Source of the DNA: Cliona cf. orientalis
Taxonomy: Eukaryota > Porifera > Demospongiae > Clionaida > Clionaidae
NCBI GenBank assembly: GCA_963930775.1
Contig: OZ005706.1
Span: 2,188,545-2,252,544 of the forward strand
DNA: 64,000 bases
Reading direction: 5' to 3'
The translations under genes were made by a program, and so were the position numbers. Under the pieces are notes generated by a model. The model saw only the letters and a list, made by a program, of their open reading frames with translations, did no database searches and was not told the DNA's origin. Shown in pieces: positions 43,531-55,450 of the stretch (position 1 is its first letter; every line of letters starts with the position of its first letter).

Positions 43531-45462
43531 TCAGTTTGTGTTGCATTGATTCTGAGGGTGATTTCTACCCTCAGCAGCTGCGAGAAGAGATACCTCACTG
43601 TCAGATTTGGATTTCAAATTTTGAAATCTGAACAATTTCTGTCGACATATCCATTTGAGCAGTATTCCAATTATGTAAAGCTGAGATGATGACATCAGTA
43701 TGATTGTAATGACAACAGAAAGCACTCTTAGGTGGTGAGCTTTAATCAGTGCAACATTTACATTCATTACTGACACAATAATCATCATCATCATGATGAG
43801 CATTGTGGGTGTTAAAGTATTATACTTATTATACATTGGCTTATATGGCTTTGTTATGGTTACCGCAATTGCGTATATTCCAAGGAGCAGGGCACATAAT
43901 CCAAAAAAGTAGACATTTAACGTGGCTGCATAGGCAAAGAAAAGAAGGATTCTGAGTAGGAGAAACAAAGCGGCAAAGTAGCGGTAGTCTCGTGTTCCTG
44001 GTTCCATTCCATCTTTGTAGCAACCGGCAAACGAGTCGACAAATGTGTGCAGGGCAAAGTGACTGAGTTTGAAGAGGTTTAGGCATCTCTGAAACCACTT
44101 CATTGGGTAGAGCAACAGTAGGAGGAGGGGTAGAAGATTAGAAAATATAAAGATGAATATAGCTACAAGTCCATATGGGAGGTGATCCCGACCAAAATAT
44201 TCGTAAGTTGCATCATAATAGAGATACTTACCCACTACATGTCCAGTTGAATTTATTGGTGTTATGAACGCTAAGAGGTCAAAATTGACACTCAACAGTT
44301 TTTGATATGATAGGAGAAGAAACGTTGCAAAAACGTCAATCATTGAAGTCTTAATATCCCATTTTTTCCTTATTTTCATTAGGCATAACTGAAACGGTTT
44401 CCAAGCCCAAATGACAATTCGAAAGCCTCGAGAGTGTAACTTTGAAGCAAAATAGGTCAAGAGTATTAGCATGGGAGGATAAATAGCAACCAAATACTCC
44501 AAAAACAATACCTGAAGGGTGGTCACTCTCAAGCAAATGTCAGGATAGAGATTACGAAAGAAATCAAGGCTCCAAATTGAAAATAGAGTTATTAGAGCTC
44601 CCTCTGCTACCCTGTAAATGAGAGGAGAGCAGTGTTGTTGTGATACTTCCAGTCTCAAACCAGTAGGTGTCGAAAGTAGTTGAGCTAAAAGAACAAATCC
44701 ATGCAACGACGGCGAATTGGCATTGAAATTTAATAGCATTGCAAATACGTAGAGAAGTGTCAGAGGAATGAAGGCCACGGCAGCAGCCTTGAACCAGTTT
44801 TTTCGGCTTTCAACCTCCGAGCATTGTATACAAGATAAGTTATAAGAGTAGACTAGTGGGCTATAGTCTTCCTTACATTTGCCACACAGTCTCCCCTTTC
44901 TGTTGAAGTGATTCTGATTGCACATTACATCATTGATCTGTGTCTTATTGTTAGGTACTTTGTAGTATACTAGATCCTCTCGATCTGCGGGTCCTTGATT
45001 GCAACCATAGAACGATCGCCCAACAATCACCTGATCTAATTCGTCGTCAAAGGTCATCAGGTAACAGTCCAAAATAAAGACTTCTTGTAAAGTATCATCA
45101 CATCTTACTATGCCGTTAATACTCTTGCCACATCCACATCTATCTGAAGTTGCGTTAAAATTCATCCAAGTCGGACAATCGTCTGTATCGTTAACTTTCT
45201 CTACATTGTTAAGTGGTTTACTTGCTTGTATTGATATTGGATGTAGCATCATGATAGCTGAATCCTTTATTTGCTTAGCTCCTTCCAATGCTATTTCCAA
45301 ATTTTGACATGGCTGCTCCAGTCCACTGGTCCAACAATTAATATCCGTTGTTCCATTCGTTGGATCCACATAAATGACATAATTTTGGTTGGACTTGTTA
45401 GCTGATGTGCAACTTACAACTGTTACTGTGATGAGAAATTGGAGAAATTGAATGAACGCCAT
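43531..45462 (-). CDS. Multi-pass membrane protein with LCGxC collar (short form)
   Basis: An intact single-exon frame of 643 residues. The ATG at 45462 opens a signal peptide (MAFIQFLQFLITVTVVSCTS). A short ectodomain (about 25-220) with N-glycosylation sequons and paired cysteines has no beta-helix. It ends in the collar RKGRLCGKCKEDYSPLVYS...CIQC. Nine or so hydrophobic segments follow. Motifs shared with the beta-helix proteins at 11655 and 16762 are ATFLLLSYQKLL (there ATLFLLSYAKLL), a polytopic LLPLLLLLLYP segment, and FVDSFAGCYKDG (there FLDANHGPYKNK) before a RYFAALFLLLRI helix. This is the same membrane module under a different ectodomain. It has a broken sister at 53430-55450. Function unknown; surface receptor-like by inference. 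Confidence 0.85.
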   Translation of the reverse strand: MAFIQFLQFLITVTVVSCTSANKSNQNYVIYVDPTNGTTDINCWTSGLEQPCQNLEIALEGAKQIKDSAIMMLHPISIQASKPLNNVEKVNDTDDCPTWMNFNATSDRCGCGKSINGIVRCDDTLQEVFILDCYLMTFDDELDQVIVGRSFYGCNQGPADREDLVYYKVPNNKTQINDVMCNQNHFNRKGRLCGKCKEDYSPLVYSYNLSCIQCSEVESRKNWFKAAAVAFIPLTLLYVFAMLLNFNANSPSLHGFVLLAQLLSTPTGLRLEVSQQHCSPLIYRVAEGALITLFSIWSLDFFRNLYPDICLRVTTLQVLFLEYLVAIYPPMLILLTYFASKLHSRGFRIVIWAWKPFQLCLMKIRKKWDIKTSMIDVFATFLLLSYQKLLSVNFDLLAFITPINSTGHVVGKYLYYDATYEYFGRDHLPYGLVAIFIFIFSNLLPLLLLLLYPMKWFQRCLNLFKLSHFALHTFVDSFAGCYKDGMEPGTRDYRYFAALFLLLRILLFFAYAATLNVYFFGLCALLLGIYAIAVTITKPYKPMYNKYNTLTPTMLIMMMMIIVSVMNVNVALIKAHHLRVLSVVITIILMSSSQLYIIGILLKWICRQKLFRFQNLKSKSDSEVSLLAAAEGRNHPQNQCNTN

Positions 45463-46136
45463 ATTATAATATCTTCAATTTGAGGTAATTTTTGCTTTAT
45501 TATCACTTTTACATGTTATAGTAGTAGCTTATATGCATATGAGCAGCAGCTGCTTTATAATTTCCAATTAAATCTGACACTTTATAGTTTTGGTACTCAA
45601 GCTATCTATTAATAAGTGTATTCAAAGATGTACAAACACATTCAATTTGATTCTCTAGTAAAAAAAAAACACCCTCACTTGAATACTGGTACAGAAAGCA
45701 TAACTATAGTGCCCCCAAGCACAAATGCATGTTGAAACTCTCCCAAAATGGTGCGTATACACAATAATAGTAGTGACGTAATACAGCATTTACATGAATA
45801 GATATTCACTGCAAAAGCATCACACATTTTCATGCACAGTCTGAGTCTTGATGTATGTAATCACTCACTATTATGTACTAAGGAACAAGACTAAGGGTTG
45901 AGTAGATCTATTATAAAACTGAACCCAGTAGTACCTGAGAGTATACGTAGGCTTTTACCTATGCATGTACCCGCACATGATACATGTACATCAATCATGT
46001 AGATACATGTACGTACTACCCCAGGCTAGGCGCCAAAGTGGCTCTGCCTTTTGCTGCTGGACTTTGCCTGAGCAGGCAGTAAGATAGTTGCCCTTAGCCC
46101 ACTGAATTTTTATGCAGTACTATTATATTTTGTGTA
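45463..46136. other. 5' flank of the short-form membrane gene
   Basis: No gene. About 45480-45860 matches 55460-55860 and, less well, 61860-62170. This likely includes the duplicated promoter; it is AT-rich with no decisive motif. After 45880 it switches to XPG 3'-flank-like DNA. Confidence 0.65.
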
Positions 46137-46449
46137 GATGATGAAGAGGAATATGTGCCAAAGCCCAAAATTATCTGGTTCATCAAAAAGAACTAGAGGT
46201 GCTAAAACTACGAGAACAAAGCAACCTGCCTGCTGCTAAAAGACGGACACACAGAGCTCTTCTTCAAGTGCAGTTGGCCAACCAGTCTTGAGAGGGCCAC
46301 ATCTCTCTGCAAGTAGCAGCAGCAGTGATTCAGAAGATGAGTTTGACAGTTTAGTTAAGAATTGGAATGGGGAAATTTCTGTAGATACTGCTGTAGAGGA
46401 CACAACTAGAACTAAGGTGGGACGAAAAAGTACCAAAAGAGGGAATTAA
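46137..46449 (+). pseudogene. XPG last-exon copy, close but broken
   Basis: Very similar to 39846-40162, including the stop and 3' flank, but with small indels (AAAATTATCTGGTTCATC, CCTGCCTGCTGC, loss of AAAAATATGG) that break the frame. It has no upstream XPG exons. It is the youngest of three decayed copies by eye. Confidence 0.9.
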
Positions 46450-47130
46450 CATGCATTATCCTTGTATGTTACCCAATCTGTCGTATGGAATGAACGATAA
46501 AGAATATATAGCTAACTGTCTGGTCCAGTTGTGTGTCCAATACATATTCTAATTCCATACATGCATTGTAGTACTTAGAATGTACAGAATATTTCCCTTT
46601 TTCTGTGAAGAGGGAGTGGAGTATACATGTACATAGCTACTTCTTAGGCTCTATGAATAGAGTCTTTCTGGAGATATCATAGAGTCTAGGTTACGCTGTT
46701 TCTTTGCATATAGCTATTCAGAGTCTATAGTCATGGTATGATACAGTTAACAAACTACTATAGGGGTGCATACCCTGCATGCTCCATCTGCATGCATCTA
46801 TAGTAATAGTTGAATACTGCCGCACAGCTTGTTGACGACCTTTACCTAAATGTTATGCCAAAAAAATTATATTAAAATTAATATCTTGTGCACATGCATG
46901 GGGGTGAGGTTGATAGGCATGACCAACAAAACTGCAGTGTTTATGACACTCGTGGGCCTTATCAAATGGTTCGATGCATAATGAAGCAATTTTTTCGAAG
47001 ATTTCCGAATCGACGGATTTATTAATCATATTATAATGGTCGCTCAGATGCCTACTAGGTTTTTGTGCTGACAAACAGATGGACAAAACTGATTGCTCTA
47101 CCCCATGCATAATAATATATGGTGATAGCT

Positions 47131-47168
47131 AATACCTGAAGGGTGGTCACTTTCAAGCAAATATCTGG
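47131..47168 (-). pseudogene. Tiny fragment of the membrane-module gene
   Basis: About 38 bases match the part of the short-form gene that encodes DICLKVTTLQVL (TAATACCTGAAGGGTGGTCAC...). Nothing else of the gene surrounds it. Confidence 0.7.
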
Positions 47169-47308
47169 AGTGTAATATGTATTATTATTATTATAATGCA
47201 GCATGTGATGAAAGCAAAGACAATGTTGATTAGAGGCATTATTATTGTAGTATTGTACAGTCACATGGAAAAACAAGGCCTTTTTTGTGATGCTGTTGAT
47301 ATTAAACT

Positions 47309-50300
47309 TTAATAGCGATTAATTACTTTGATGAAGACGCCATTCTTTGGTGCCAGGGTCATGCCCGCAACAGTCTGCAAAGGAATCTGAGAAAAGGGAT
47401 GTACAATATATAATAGTGGAATGGGATGGGGCTAAGGCTCACCTCAGTGTCAGGTGCTCTCACAAAGGAGTATACTTTGAGCACTTCAATGAGCACTATC
47501 TTGACTTCCAGCAGAGCAAACCTCATCCCAATGCAGTTACGAGGACCAAAGCTAAAGGGTATGTGACATAATTGAGGTCGCTTGGCTCTCTCCTCATCTG
47601 TAAATCTATTAAAAATTTCACGTTTATAGTGATTGATTAATGGTATGGATACCTGTCAGGATTGAATATTTCAGGATCTTTCCAATAGAGAGGGCTGTGG
47701 TGAAGCCAGTAAACTGGAATGTCAATCGCTGCTCCTCCTGGAATGGTCATGCCTTTAACTGTGGTGGTCTTCTGACAGTATCGATCAAATCTATAAACGA
47801 AACAATGGTACTGAAATCTATAGAGTCAGCACAAGCATTTCGAAACCTTGTGTTTGCACCGATATTAAGTTTATCATGCTTAGATTACCATACACTGCAT
47901 ACGCAGCTAGCTATAATGGTTATTGTTGTAAGCTAAGCTGGAAGGTTCACTTCGCTCGCCCCCTGCTTGCACCCAATTACGAGTATTGTGTCTGCTACTG
48001 GTCCGTACCATGGCCATTTACATATATGGCATTCTGCATGCGTCTGATTTTTACCTATATATTATTATATGCACACTTTCTCTCGCCATCTCTTGTGAAA
48101 AACTTATGAACACATAGCCAAATACAGAATCTTCTGCCTCTGTGAGGCTCACCTGGCCAATATCTTCTTGTGAATTTGGCTGCTTCTAGCTATAAACTGC
48201 GGTGAACATGCATGTAAGTACCAATGCTGCTATTCTAATATAGGGTATTGTTCTTGTCTGTAGCCTGTGCTATGGCAGGCGCCCAGAGACTCCCTCTTTC
48301 TAGCTTGTATATAGCACTCAGATACCAGAGATACAACACGGATTGGTGCAATATTGATCCATGAGATCAAGTTGTTTCTAGATCTGTTGACCTTCCGTTA
48401 CTGACAGATAGACAGACAAATGTATAGCAAAATTTAATAATAGATGGATACCTAGGTCCAGGTGGATAGAGTCTGAGCGATTCTTGAATGACATTATCAA
48501 GGTAGGTGATACTCTGTGCTGCTTCGTAGAGGGAGCAATCCTTAAAATTTAATTGCAATAAGAAAAGCCGGGAATATATTATGTTAGATCATTTTTAATA
48601 ATCCCTTTCGTGTGAAACTCACAGGTTTGTCTTCAAAGTACTTATCAATCTCAGCTTGCAGTTTCTCTTGAATGTCAGGATGGAGTGCCAACAAGTAGGA
48701 AGTGTAGGACAGAGCAGCACCTGTGGTCTCGGAGCCAGCTAGCACGAATGTTAATGCATTTATCACGATCTCATCATCTGTTAGTTTCCTACGACCATGA
48801 GCAGTCGTACCCCCTTCAACCGTTTCTCCACCCACTTCACCCTTGGCTTCTTCCTCTTCACTACCAGCATCTATCATTAACTGCAGCAGATCCTTATACT
48901 GAAGAAAAAGAGTTGTTAACTACTCCTTCGTATAATATTATTATAGTTGTTTCACTTATCATGATCATGAATTGTGTAATTTGCCCCGAAGTAGCTATTA
49001 TGCACAAGACGATGTTACACCATGGCCACACCTTTTTAGGATTGTCACTTTCTCTTCGAGCCTTGATGAGAGTGAGCGCTAATTCTTCCAGTGTAAGGTT
49101 CAGTTTTCCTATCTTTGAATTCTTCCCAGCAAACAATGAGTAAAAAGCATTGGTACACCACGAATAAGGAAAATAACCTGATGTGCATATTAATTAGGAG
49201 GCGTCATAAACATTTGTAGTAATTGCACATAATAATTTTTTTTTATTATGCCATGTATATTTTTTGACATACTATATAATATTGTTAGCATGGCAACGGA
49301 CAATTGTTGTCCTTCTTGAAAGAGACTGACATAGCCTTTCACTACTTCTGTTAGTTCATCTGCTTTCCCCCTTTGTATATCAATACTGCGACCAAAGGCA
49401 GAGGCCAAGACGACCTCTAATGTGAGGGAGTTAAACACTCTGTAAGAATAGAGTGGAGTTTGGCAGATCATTAATATTATTATTGTTATTAGTATAATAA
49501 ATGTACTTTGCTACATCAAAGCTCTCTCCAGAAGATGATTTACTTGAAAGAATTTCCACAAGTGTATCAACACGTTTTTTCACTATTGGTACCATCTGGA
49601 GTGTGCAAAGATATTAATGAAACACTTAATTGACCATATCCCCTAGTAATAAAGGTGCATGTGGTAAATGGTCGTCAATGTAGTACGATACCCCAATTGC
49701 GGAGCTGGAGCCTGAGACTGATTTTTGACCTTGATAGATGCAGATCTGGATGATTCAATCAGACAGCACAGTACAGCTTCTAAAGTTCACATTGGTCGAG
49801 TTGTGGACGGTATTATGCTGCATATGTGTGCTACATAGTATAGTAAAGCCAGGAAGTTTGACCAGCTGTAGAAAGTAGTACACAGCTTATAAGGTATTCG
49901 CTGGATACATCTGTTAGATAGATCTACTCTCTGAATTTTCTCTTAATTACCCAATAGCTAGATTATCTCATGAATTACACGATAAGTTTCATCATAGATT
50001 ACACCATAACCACAGAAAAGTAAATTGCTACTGGGGATATAATTTATGTAACATCATGATTACATTTTTATTTGCCACCAGTTGTCTGCTGGTAAGAGAA
50101 GATCAGAAAGGTGGTACTACAGGAGATCAATGCTTTAGCATTTTTCTGTGGTTATGAGAAAATTATGGTGTAGTCTATGATGAAATCTACAATTTATGAG
50201 GTAAGAAAATTCAGGGCCTCGATGGATCCAGGTGCTATGATAAGAATGTAGAGACACTGGAAAGGTGGATGGGTAGAGGTGGCACAGTAAAATCAAGCAG

Positions 50301-52468
50301 ATTCATACTTTAGTCCCACGATAAGTTACCCAAAGTCCATGGACAGTGAAGGTTAAGCTTCAAAGCAGGACAGCCGGCTAGTAGTTACGAGTGGAAGCTC
50401 GAGATCAAGCTGCCATGGCACATGTACAGTGTCACCTGGTGTTCACATGTTACTACCGGTATACGGTTTTTGTAGCTACTTCACGGTAGCTACCACCACG
50501 ACTTGGCTTCTGTTTCTGTCAACACAATTAATGCAGGCTTGATTATCTCCATGACATTGTGTACGTTCATGTTAAATATTATAGCCACGCAGTTGCAGGT
50601 GCACACAATTATTAATTTTATAGCTGCTGGTACTTGCCCAATGTATGGTAAATTAGTGTGCATGCTGTAACACTACATGGCATATCTTTGTGAAGTGACT
50701 GTATACATATTTGTACTATGACTAGCCAAAAGATCAAAGGTAATGCCTATGGTAGTATCCACACGCTAGATTCTTCCTATACTGACACGTGCGGCAGCAT
50801 ACCAAAGAAAAATTGCCATCGATGGACGCAAACATAGCTAGCTATACGGTTAGCATATGCATCGACTTTACTCCGCACCAACAGCTGACTAATGGCAGTA
50901 GAGTCACAAATTTAGTGTAATTAGCTTCTATACATAATGAAGAGCTGTTGCCTTTTGTCTAATTTAAAAGTGTGCTAACTAGGAGGTGATCAAGGTCAAG
51001 TTGCTATCACAATGGTGACTATACGTTGACTCCACACACTAGCTAATTTTGCACATACATGGTGATAATTATACAACGAGTAGGTACTAAGGATGATAGA
51101 GCGGCCATGCATGGGCTCTTGCCCAGGATGCTATTGTCAAAACTAGTTGAGGGAAGCTGTCCAGTATCATGAAGAAAATGGCCAAGAGTAGCTGAGCTGT
51201 TCAATATTATGTTGCCCCATCACCATAATAGTATAATATTATTATTATTATCCACACTAGCATTTTCAAGTAGATGGACATGCATACAATGTCATACACT
51301 ATTATATATAATGAGCAAATGAGTATGCGAAGCAGGATTTTTTTGCCTCGCAATAATATTATAAGTTGCTTGGTAACTATTCTACGAGCCAACATGACTA
51401 ACCTGTCTGATCTTTGAGCTTGAAAATGTTGGAGACAGAAGTCGTCGAAGAAACCTCCATTCATCTCCTTGTGCATGCATTACTCCAACAACGTCAGCTT
51501 TTGGACCAATCAGTGGAGCAGTAAGCTTAGGCTATTTACAATAATGATAGTATAATAATATGTACGTTAGCTATCCTTCAGAATCTGGATGTACTATAAT
51601 ACTGAAATTAATATTATAGCTATAGCTATACCTGGCGGTCAGTGAAGTTATTGAATTGCTTGACCAATATTTCCTTAATCATTTCAGGATCAGCAATCAG
51701 AATCACAGGTATCTGCCCCACATAATAACTGAAAGTTCAATCACATATTATGCATTTTATCTCAAGTTTAGAGACATTAGCTATAATTTACCCCACAGTG
51801 TGTCCATATTTCTCTATCAGCTGAGCATGGAATTCTGTCAGTTTCTGTATTTTAATTTTAGAAGAGTCGATTAATCAAGTCACACACTCAGGGATTATAG
51901 TGAAATCTATAATAGATTAAATTTTCGATGATCGACAGCTCTACAACATGGTACAGACAAAAAGCCTTGCCCCCAGTGTGTCGTTGTTTAGAGGTTTCAC
52001 TGTTACATCAGCTACATAACAGGCTCTATATAGTAGCTAGTGACTCTAGCTATCAATAATTAACGTAGTGAAATCAGCCTTAGCTCAGATTGCTATTGAA
52101 ATTAATACTGAGGTATAACGTACAAATACATGTGTATATTATTACATAACTGTTTTAGCCAGCTGTCTATAATTTCCAAAGAAGGGCACTGGAGTTGGTC
52201 CTTTGATACCACACCTCTTCAGCACTTGGTAGGGAGCATAGACAAATCTGTTTAATTTGCAAGACAGTCACAGTTAAGCAGTCAAATATTATCAGATACC
52301 ACATAATAATATTTAATATAATCAGACACCTATATAGTAATGGAAAGAGCATAATGATCACCATTTATGAGAATTGACCTGGCAGCTCTAAATCATGACT
52401 CACCTGTAATAGAGGTAGGCCACCAGAATCAGTCCACACAGCAGCAAAACGAATACCAGTGTGGACAT
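47309..52468 (-). CDS. Cytochrome P450, CYP3-like
   Basis: Thirteen exons with agreeing phases: 52468-52404, 52247-52151, 51844-51792, 51728-51632, 51525-51403, 49595-49507, 49439-49273, 49177-49032, 48898-48623, 48540-48452, 47790-47653, 47605-47443 and 47386-47309, giving 526 residues. An N-terminal membrane anchor (MSTLVFVLLLCGLILVAYLY) is followed by the Pro-rich hinge GIKGPTPVPFFGN, helix C WRFLRRLLSPTFSS, helix I AGSETT (about 333-338), ExxR in ESLRLYPPGP (about 391), and the heme loop FSFGPRNCIG (Cys about 471). All P450 hallmarks are intact. The wording is closest to CYP3/CYP5 (clan 3) proteins: ER-bound monooxygenases of lipids and foreign compounds. The substrate cannot be told. An acidic/Gly-rich insert before helix I (EEEEAKGEVGGETVEGG) is unusual. 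The exon-2 donor (ACA|GTTATG) and exon-5 acceptor are weak. Confidence 0.93.
49929..50215. mobile_element. Foldback MITE in a P450 intron
   Basis: The left arm (CTGAATTTTCTCTTAATTA...TTTCATCATAGATTACACCATAACCACAGAAAA) pairs imperfectly with the right arm (TTTTTCTGTGGTTATG...TGGTGTAGTCTATGATGAAA...AAAATTCAGG). No coding content. Confidence 0.75.
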
Positions 52469-52817
52469 GTTCACTAGTCCATTAAGATTCTCCCACCGCG
52501 AGTAATATTGTGATTGATATAGAAGCTATAAATATTTAAGTGCAGGCTTAAATAAGGTGATAGAGGAAATGGAGGCAGTACCAGAGGGAAGTGAGTTCCA
52601 CCATAGATATGCAGTCTATAATATCTATGGTTCCATAATATTATAACTATGGTGATGGCAAATATGTTGACAAATTTTATTATTCTTAGTCAGAGGAGCA
52701 TGCACTTAAGAATTTCGTTCAGGTTTGCCTGAGCAGGCAATGAAATATTACCTTCGGGAATTATAGTAAATAAACCTACTGAATTTTTATGCATATGTAC
52801 TATTACATTTAGTATAG

Positions 52818-53245
52818 AGGATGGAGAGAAGTATGTGCGAAGTGTATTAAGTCTGGTTCATCAAAAAGAATTAGAGGTGCTAGGATTACAGTAACTATAA
52901 CATGGCAACCTCAGCCCTGCAGCCAAAATATTGGGTGTAGGTAGTCAGCCAACTAGCCTCGTTCCCAGGCTTCCTCTCCTTTTTTTGTGCGCGAATATTA
53001 CACACGAAAATTCGCATGTGAACAATAGTGAGAAAAGGAGAGGGGGAGCCTAGCTGGGAACAAGGCTATATCAGCCAACCAGTCTGCATCTAGCAGCAGT
53101 AGCTAGTGATTTCAGAAGATAAATTTGACAGTGTAATTATAAGAATTGGGATGGGGAAATTTCAGTTATATATAGCTACATAGAGGACACTACTAGTACT
53201 AGAAGTGAGGTGGGATGAAAAAGGATAAAAAGAGGGAAATAACAT
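52818..53245 (+). pseudogene. Decayed XPG last-exon copy, second duplicated unit
   Basis: A sister of 42926-43380 with the same MITE in the same place (52956-53072) and the same kind of decay (GAGGATGGAGAGAAGTATGTGC). Further deletions lie after the MITE (CAGCCAACCAGTCTGCATC). Confidence 0.85.
52956..53072. mobile_element. AGCCTCGTTCC-ended MITE, sister copy
   Basis: The ends AGCCTCGTTCCCAGGC and GCTGGGAACAAGGCT are inverted, with a shortened interior relative to 43059-43192. Confidence 0.8.
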
Positions 53246-53429
53246 AATGAAGTAAAGGAGAATAACGTTACAAAAAATCTACTCTTGGAATGAATGAATT
53301 TAGAATATAAATATCTGGTCCAGCTGTATATTAATTTTGTGTCCAACACACATTCTAACTCCATACAATGCATTTGTAGTATTAAATTATTTGTTATCAG
53401 TTTGTGTTGCGTTGATTCTGAGGGCGATT

Positions 53430-55450
53430 TCAACCCTCAGCAGCTGTGAGAAGAGATACCTCACAGTCAGATTTGGATTTCAAATTTTGACATCTGAACA
53501 ATTTCTGTCGACATATCCATTTGAGTAGTATTCCAATGATGTAAAACTGAGGTAATGACATCAGTATGATCGTAATGACAACAGAAAGCACTCTTAGGTT
53601 TTGAACCTTAATCAGTGCAAAATTTATATTCATTACTGACACGATAATCATCATCATCATGATGAGCATTGTGGGTGTTAAAGTATTGTACTTGCTGTAC
53701 ATTGGCTTATAAGGCTTTGTTATGGTTATCACAATTGCATATATTCCAAGGAGAAGGGCAGATAATCCAAAAAAGTAGACATTTAACGTGACTTCATAAG
53801 CAATATAAGCAAGGATTCTGAGTAGGAGAAACAAAGCGGCAAAGTACTAGCGGCAGTCTCGTGTTCCAGGCTCTGTTCCATCTTTATAGCAACCAGCAAA
53901 TGAGTCGACAAATGTGTGCAGGGCAAAGTGACTGAGTTTGAAGAGGTTTAGGCATCTCTGAAACCATTTCATTGGGTAGAGCAACAGTAGGAGGATGGGT
54001 AGAAGATTAAAGCATACGAAGACGAATACAGCTACAAGTCCATATGGGAGGTGGTCTCGACCAAAATATTCATAGCTTGCATCATAGTAGAGGTATGTAC
54101 CTACTACATTTCCAGTTGAATTCATTGGTGTTATGAACGCTAAGAGATCAAAGTTGATACTCAACAATTTGTGATATGATAGCAGAAGAAACGTTGCGAA
54201 AATGTCTATCATTGGAGTGTAAATATCCCATTTTTTCCTTATTTTCATTAGGCATAACTGAAACGGTTTCCAAGCCCAAATGACAATTCGAAAGCCTTGC
54301 GAGTGTAGCTTTGAAGCAAAATAGGTCAAGAGTATTAGCATAGGAGGATAATTTTAAATAGCAACCAAATATTCCAAGAATAATACCTGAAGGGTGGTCA
54401 CTTTCAAGCAAATGTCGGGATACAAGATACGAAAGAAATCAAGGCTCCATATTGAATACAGAGTTACCAGAGCTCCCACTGCTAACCTATAAATCACTGA
54501 CAGAGGATAATCGTGGCTCTGTTGTGATACTACCAGTCTCACACTGGTAGGTGTTGAAAGTAGTTGAGCCAAAAGAACAAATCCATGCAACGATGGCGAG
54601 TTGGCATTGAAATTTAATAGCATTGCAAATACATAGAGAACTGTTAGGGGAATGAAGGCCACGGCAGCAGCCTTGAACCAGTTTTTTCGGCTTTAAACCT
54701 CTGAGCATTGTATACAAGATAAGTTATAAGAGTAGACTAGCGGGTTATAGTCTTCTTTACATTTGCCACACAGTCTCCCCTTTCTATTGAAGTAATTCTG
54801 ATTGCATATTACGTCATTGATCTGCGTCTTATTGTTAGGTACTTTATAGTATACTAGATCCTCTTGATCTAGAGCACCTCTATCGCAACCATAGAACGAT
54901 CGCCCAACAATCACCTGATCCAATTCATCGTCAAAGGTCATCGAGTAACAGTCCAAAATGGAGACTTCGTTTAAAGTATCATTGCACTTTACTATTCCAT
55001 GAATACTCCTGCCACATTCACATCTATCTGAAGTCGCATTAAAATTCGTCCAAGTCGGACAATCGCCTGTATCATTTACTTTCTCTACATTATTAAGTGG
55101 ATCACTTGGTTGTATTGATGTTGGTTGTAGTGTCATTATAGCTGAGTCCTTTATATACTTAGCTCCTTCCAACGCTATTTCCAAGCTTTGACATGGCTGA
55201 TCCAGTCCGCTGGTCCAACAATTAATATCCGTTGTTCCATTCGTTGGATCCACATAAATGACATGATTTTGGTTGGACTTGTTAGCTGTAGTACTTTTTT
55301 TTTTTTTTTTTTTTTTTTTTGTCTATAAAACTTTTACAAAGCAGTGGATACACAATAGCAAAAGCTAATCGAGTGTGCACCAGTACTTAATGTGCAACTT
55401 ACAACAACTGTTACTGTGATGAGAAATTGGAGAAATTGCATGAACGCCAT
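53430..55450 (-). pseudogene. Broken copy of the short-form membrane protein
   Basis: Closely similar to 43531-45462 along its whole length from the ATG at 55450, but disrupted. A poly(A)-tailed insertion sits just after the signal-peptide codons (about 55296-55387). A base is gained near 54692 (CGGCTTTAAACC), changing frame. An insertion is present near 54352 (GGAGGATAATTTTAAATAGC). An in-frame stop occurs near 53846 (AAGTACTAGCGG). The long residual frames suggest recent loss. Confidence 0.92.
55296..55387 (-). mobile_element. Short poly(A)-tailed retroposed insert
   Basis: Relative to the intact gene, about 92 extra bases are present, ending on the minus strand in a run of about 26 A and flanked by AGTACTT-type direct repeats (55290-55296, 55382-55388). 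This is the signature of reverse-transcribed insertion. The non-A part (GGTGCACACTCGATTAGC...) is not one I recognise. Confidence 0.7.

Noticed and set aside
46853..47110. Minus-strand frame of 85 residues with a vaguely CARD/death-fold look
   Set aside because: The resemblance is weak, the frame starts and ends without splice logic, and it includes part of the duplicated patchwork.
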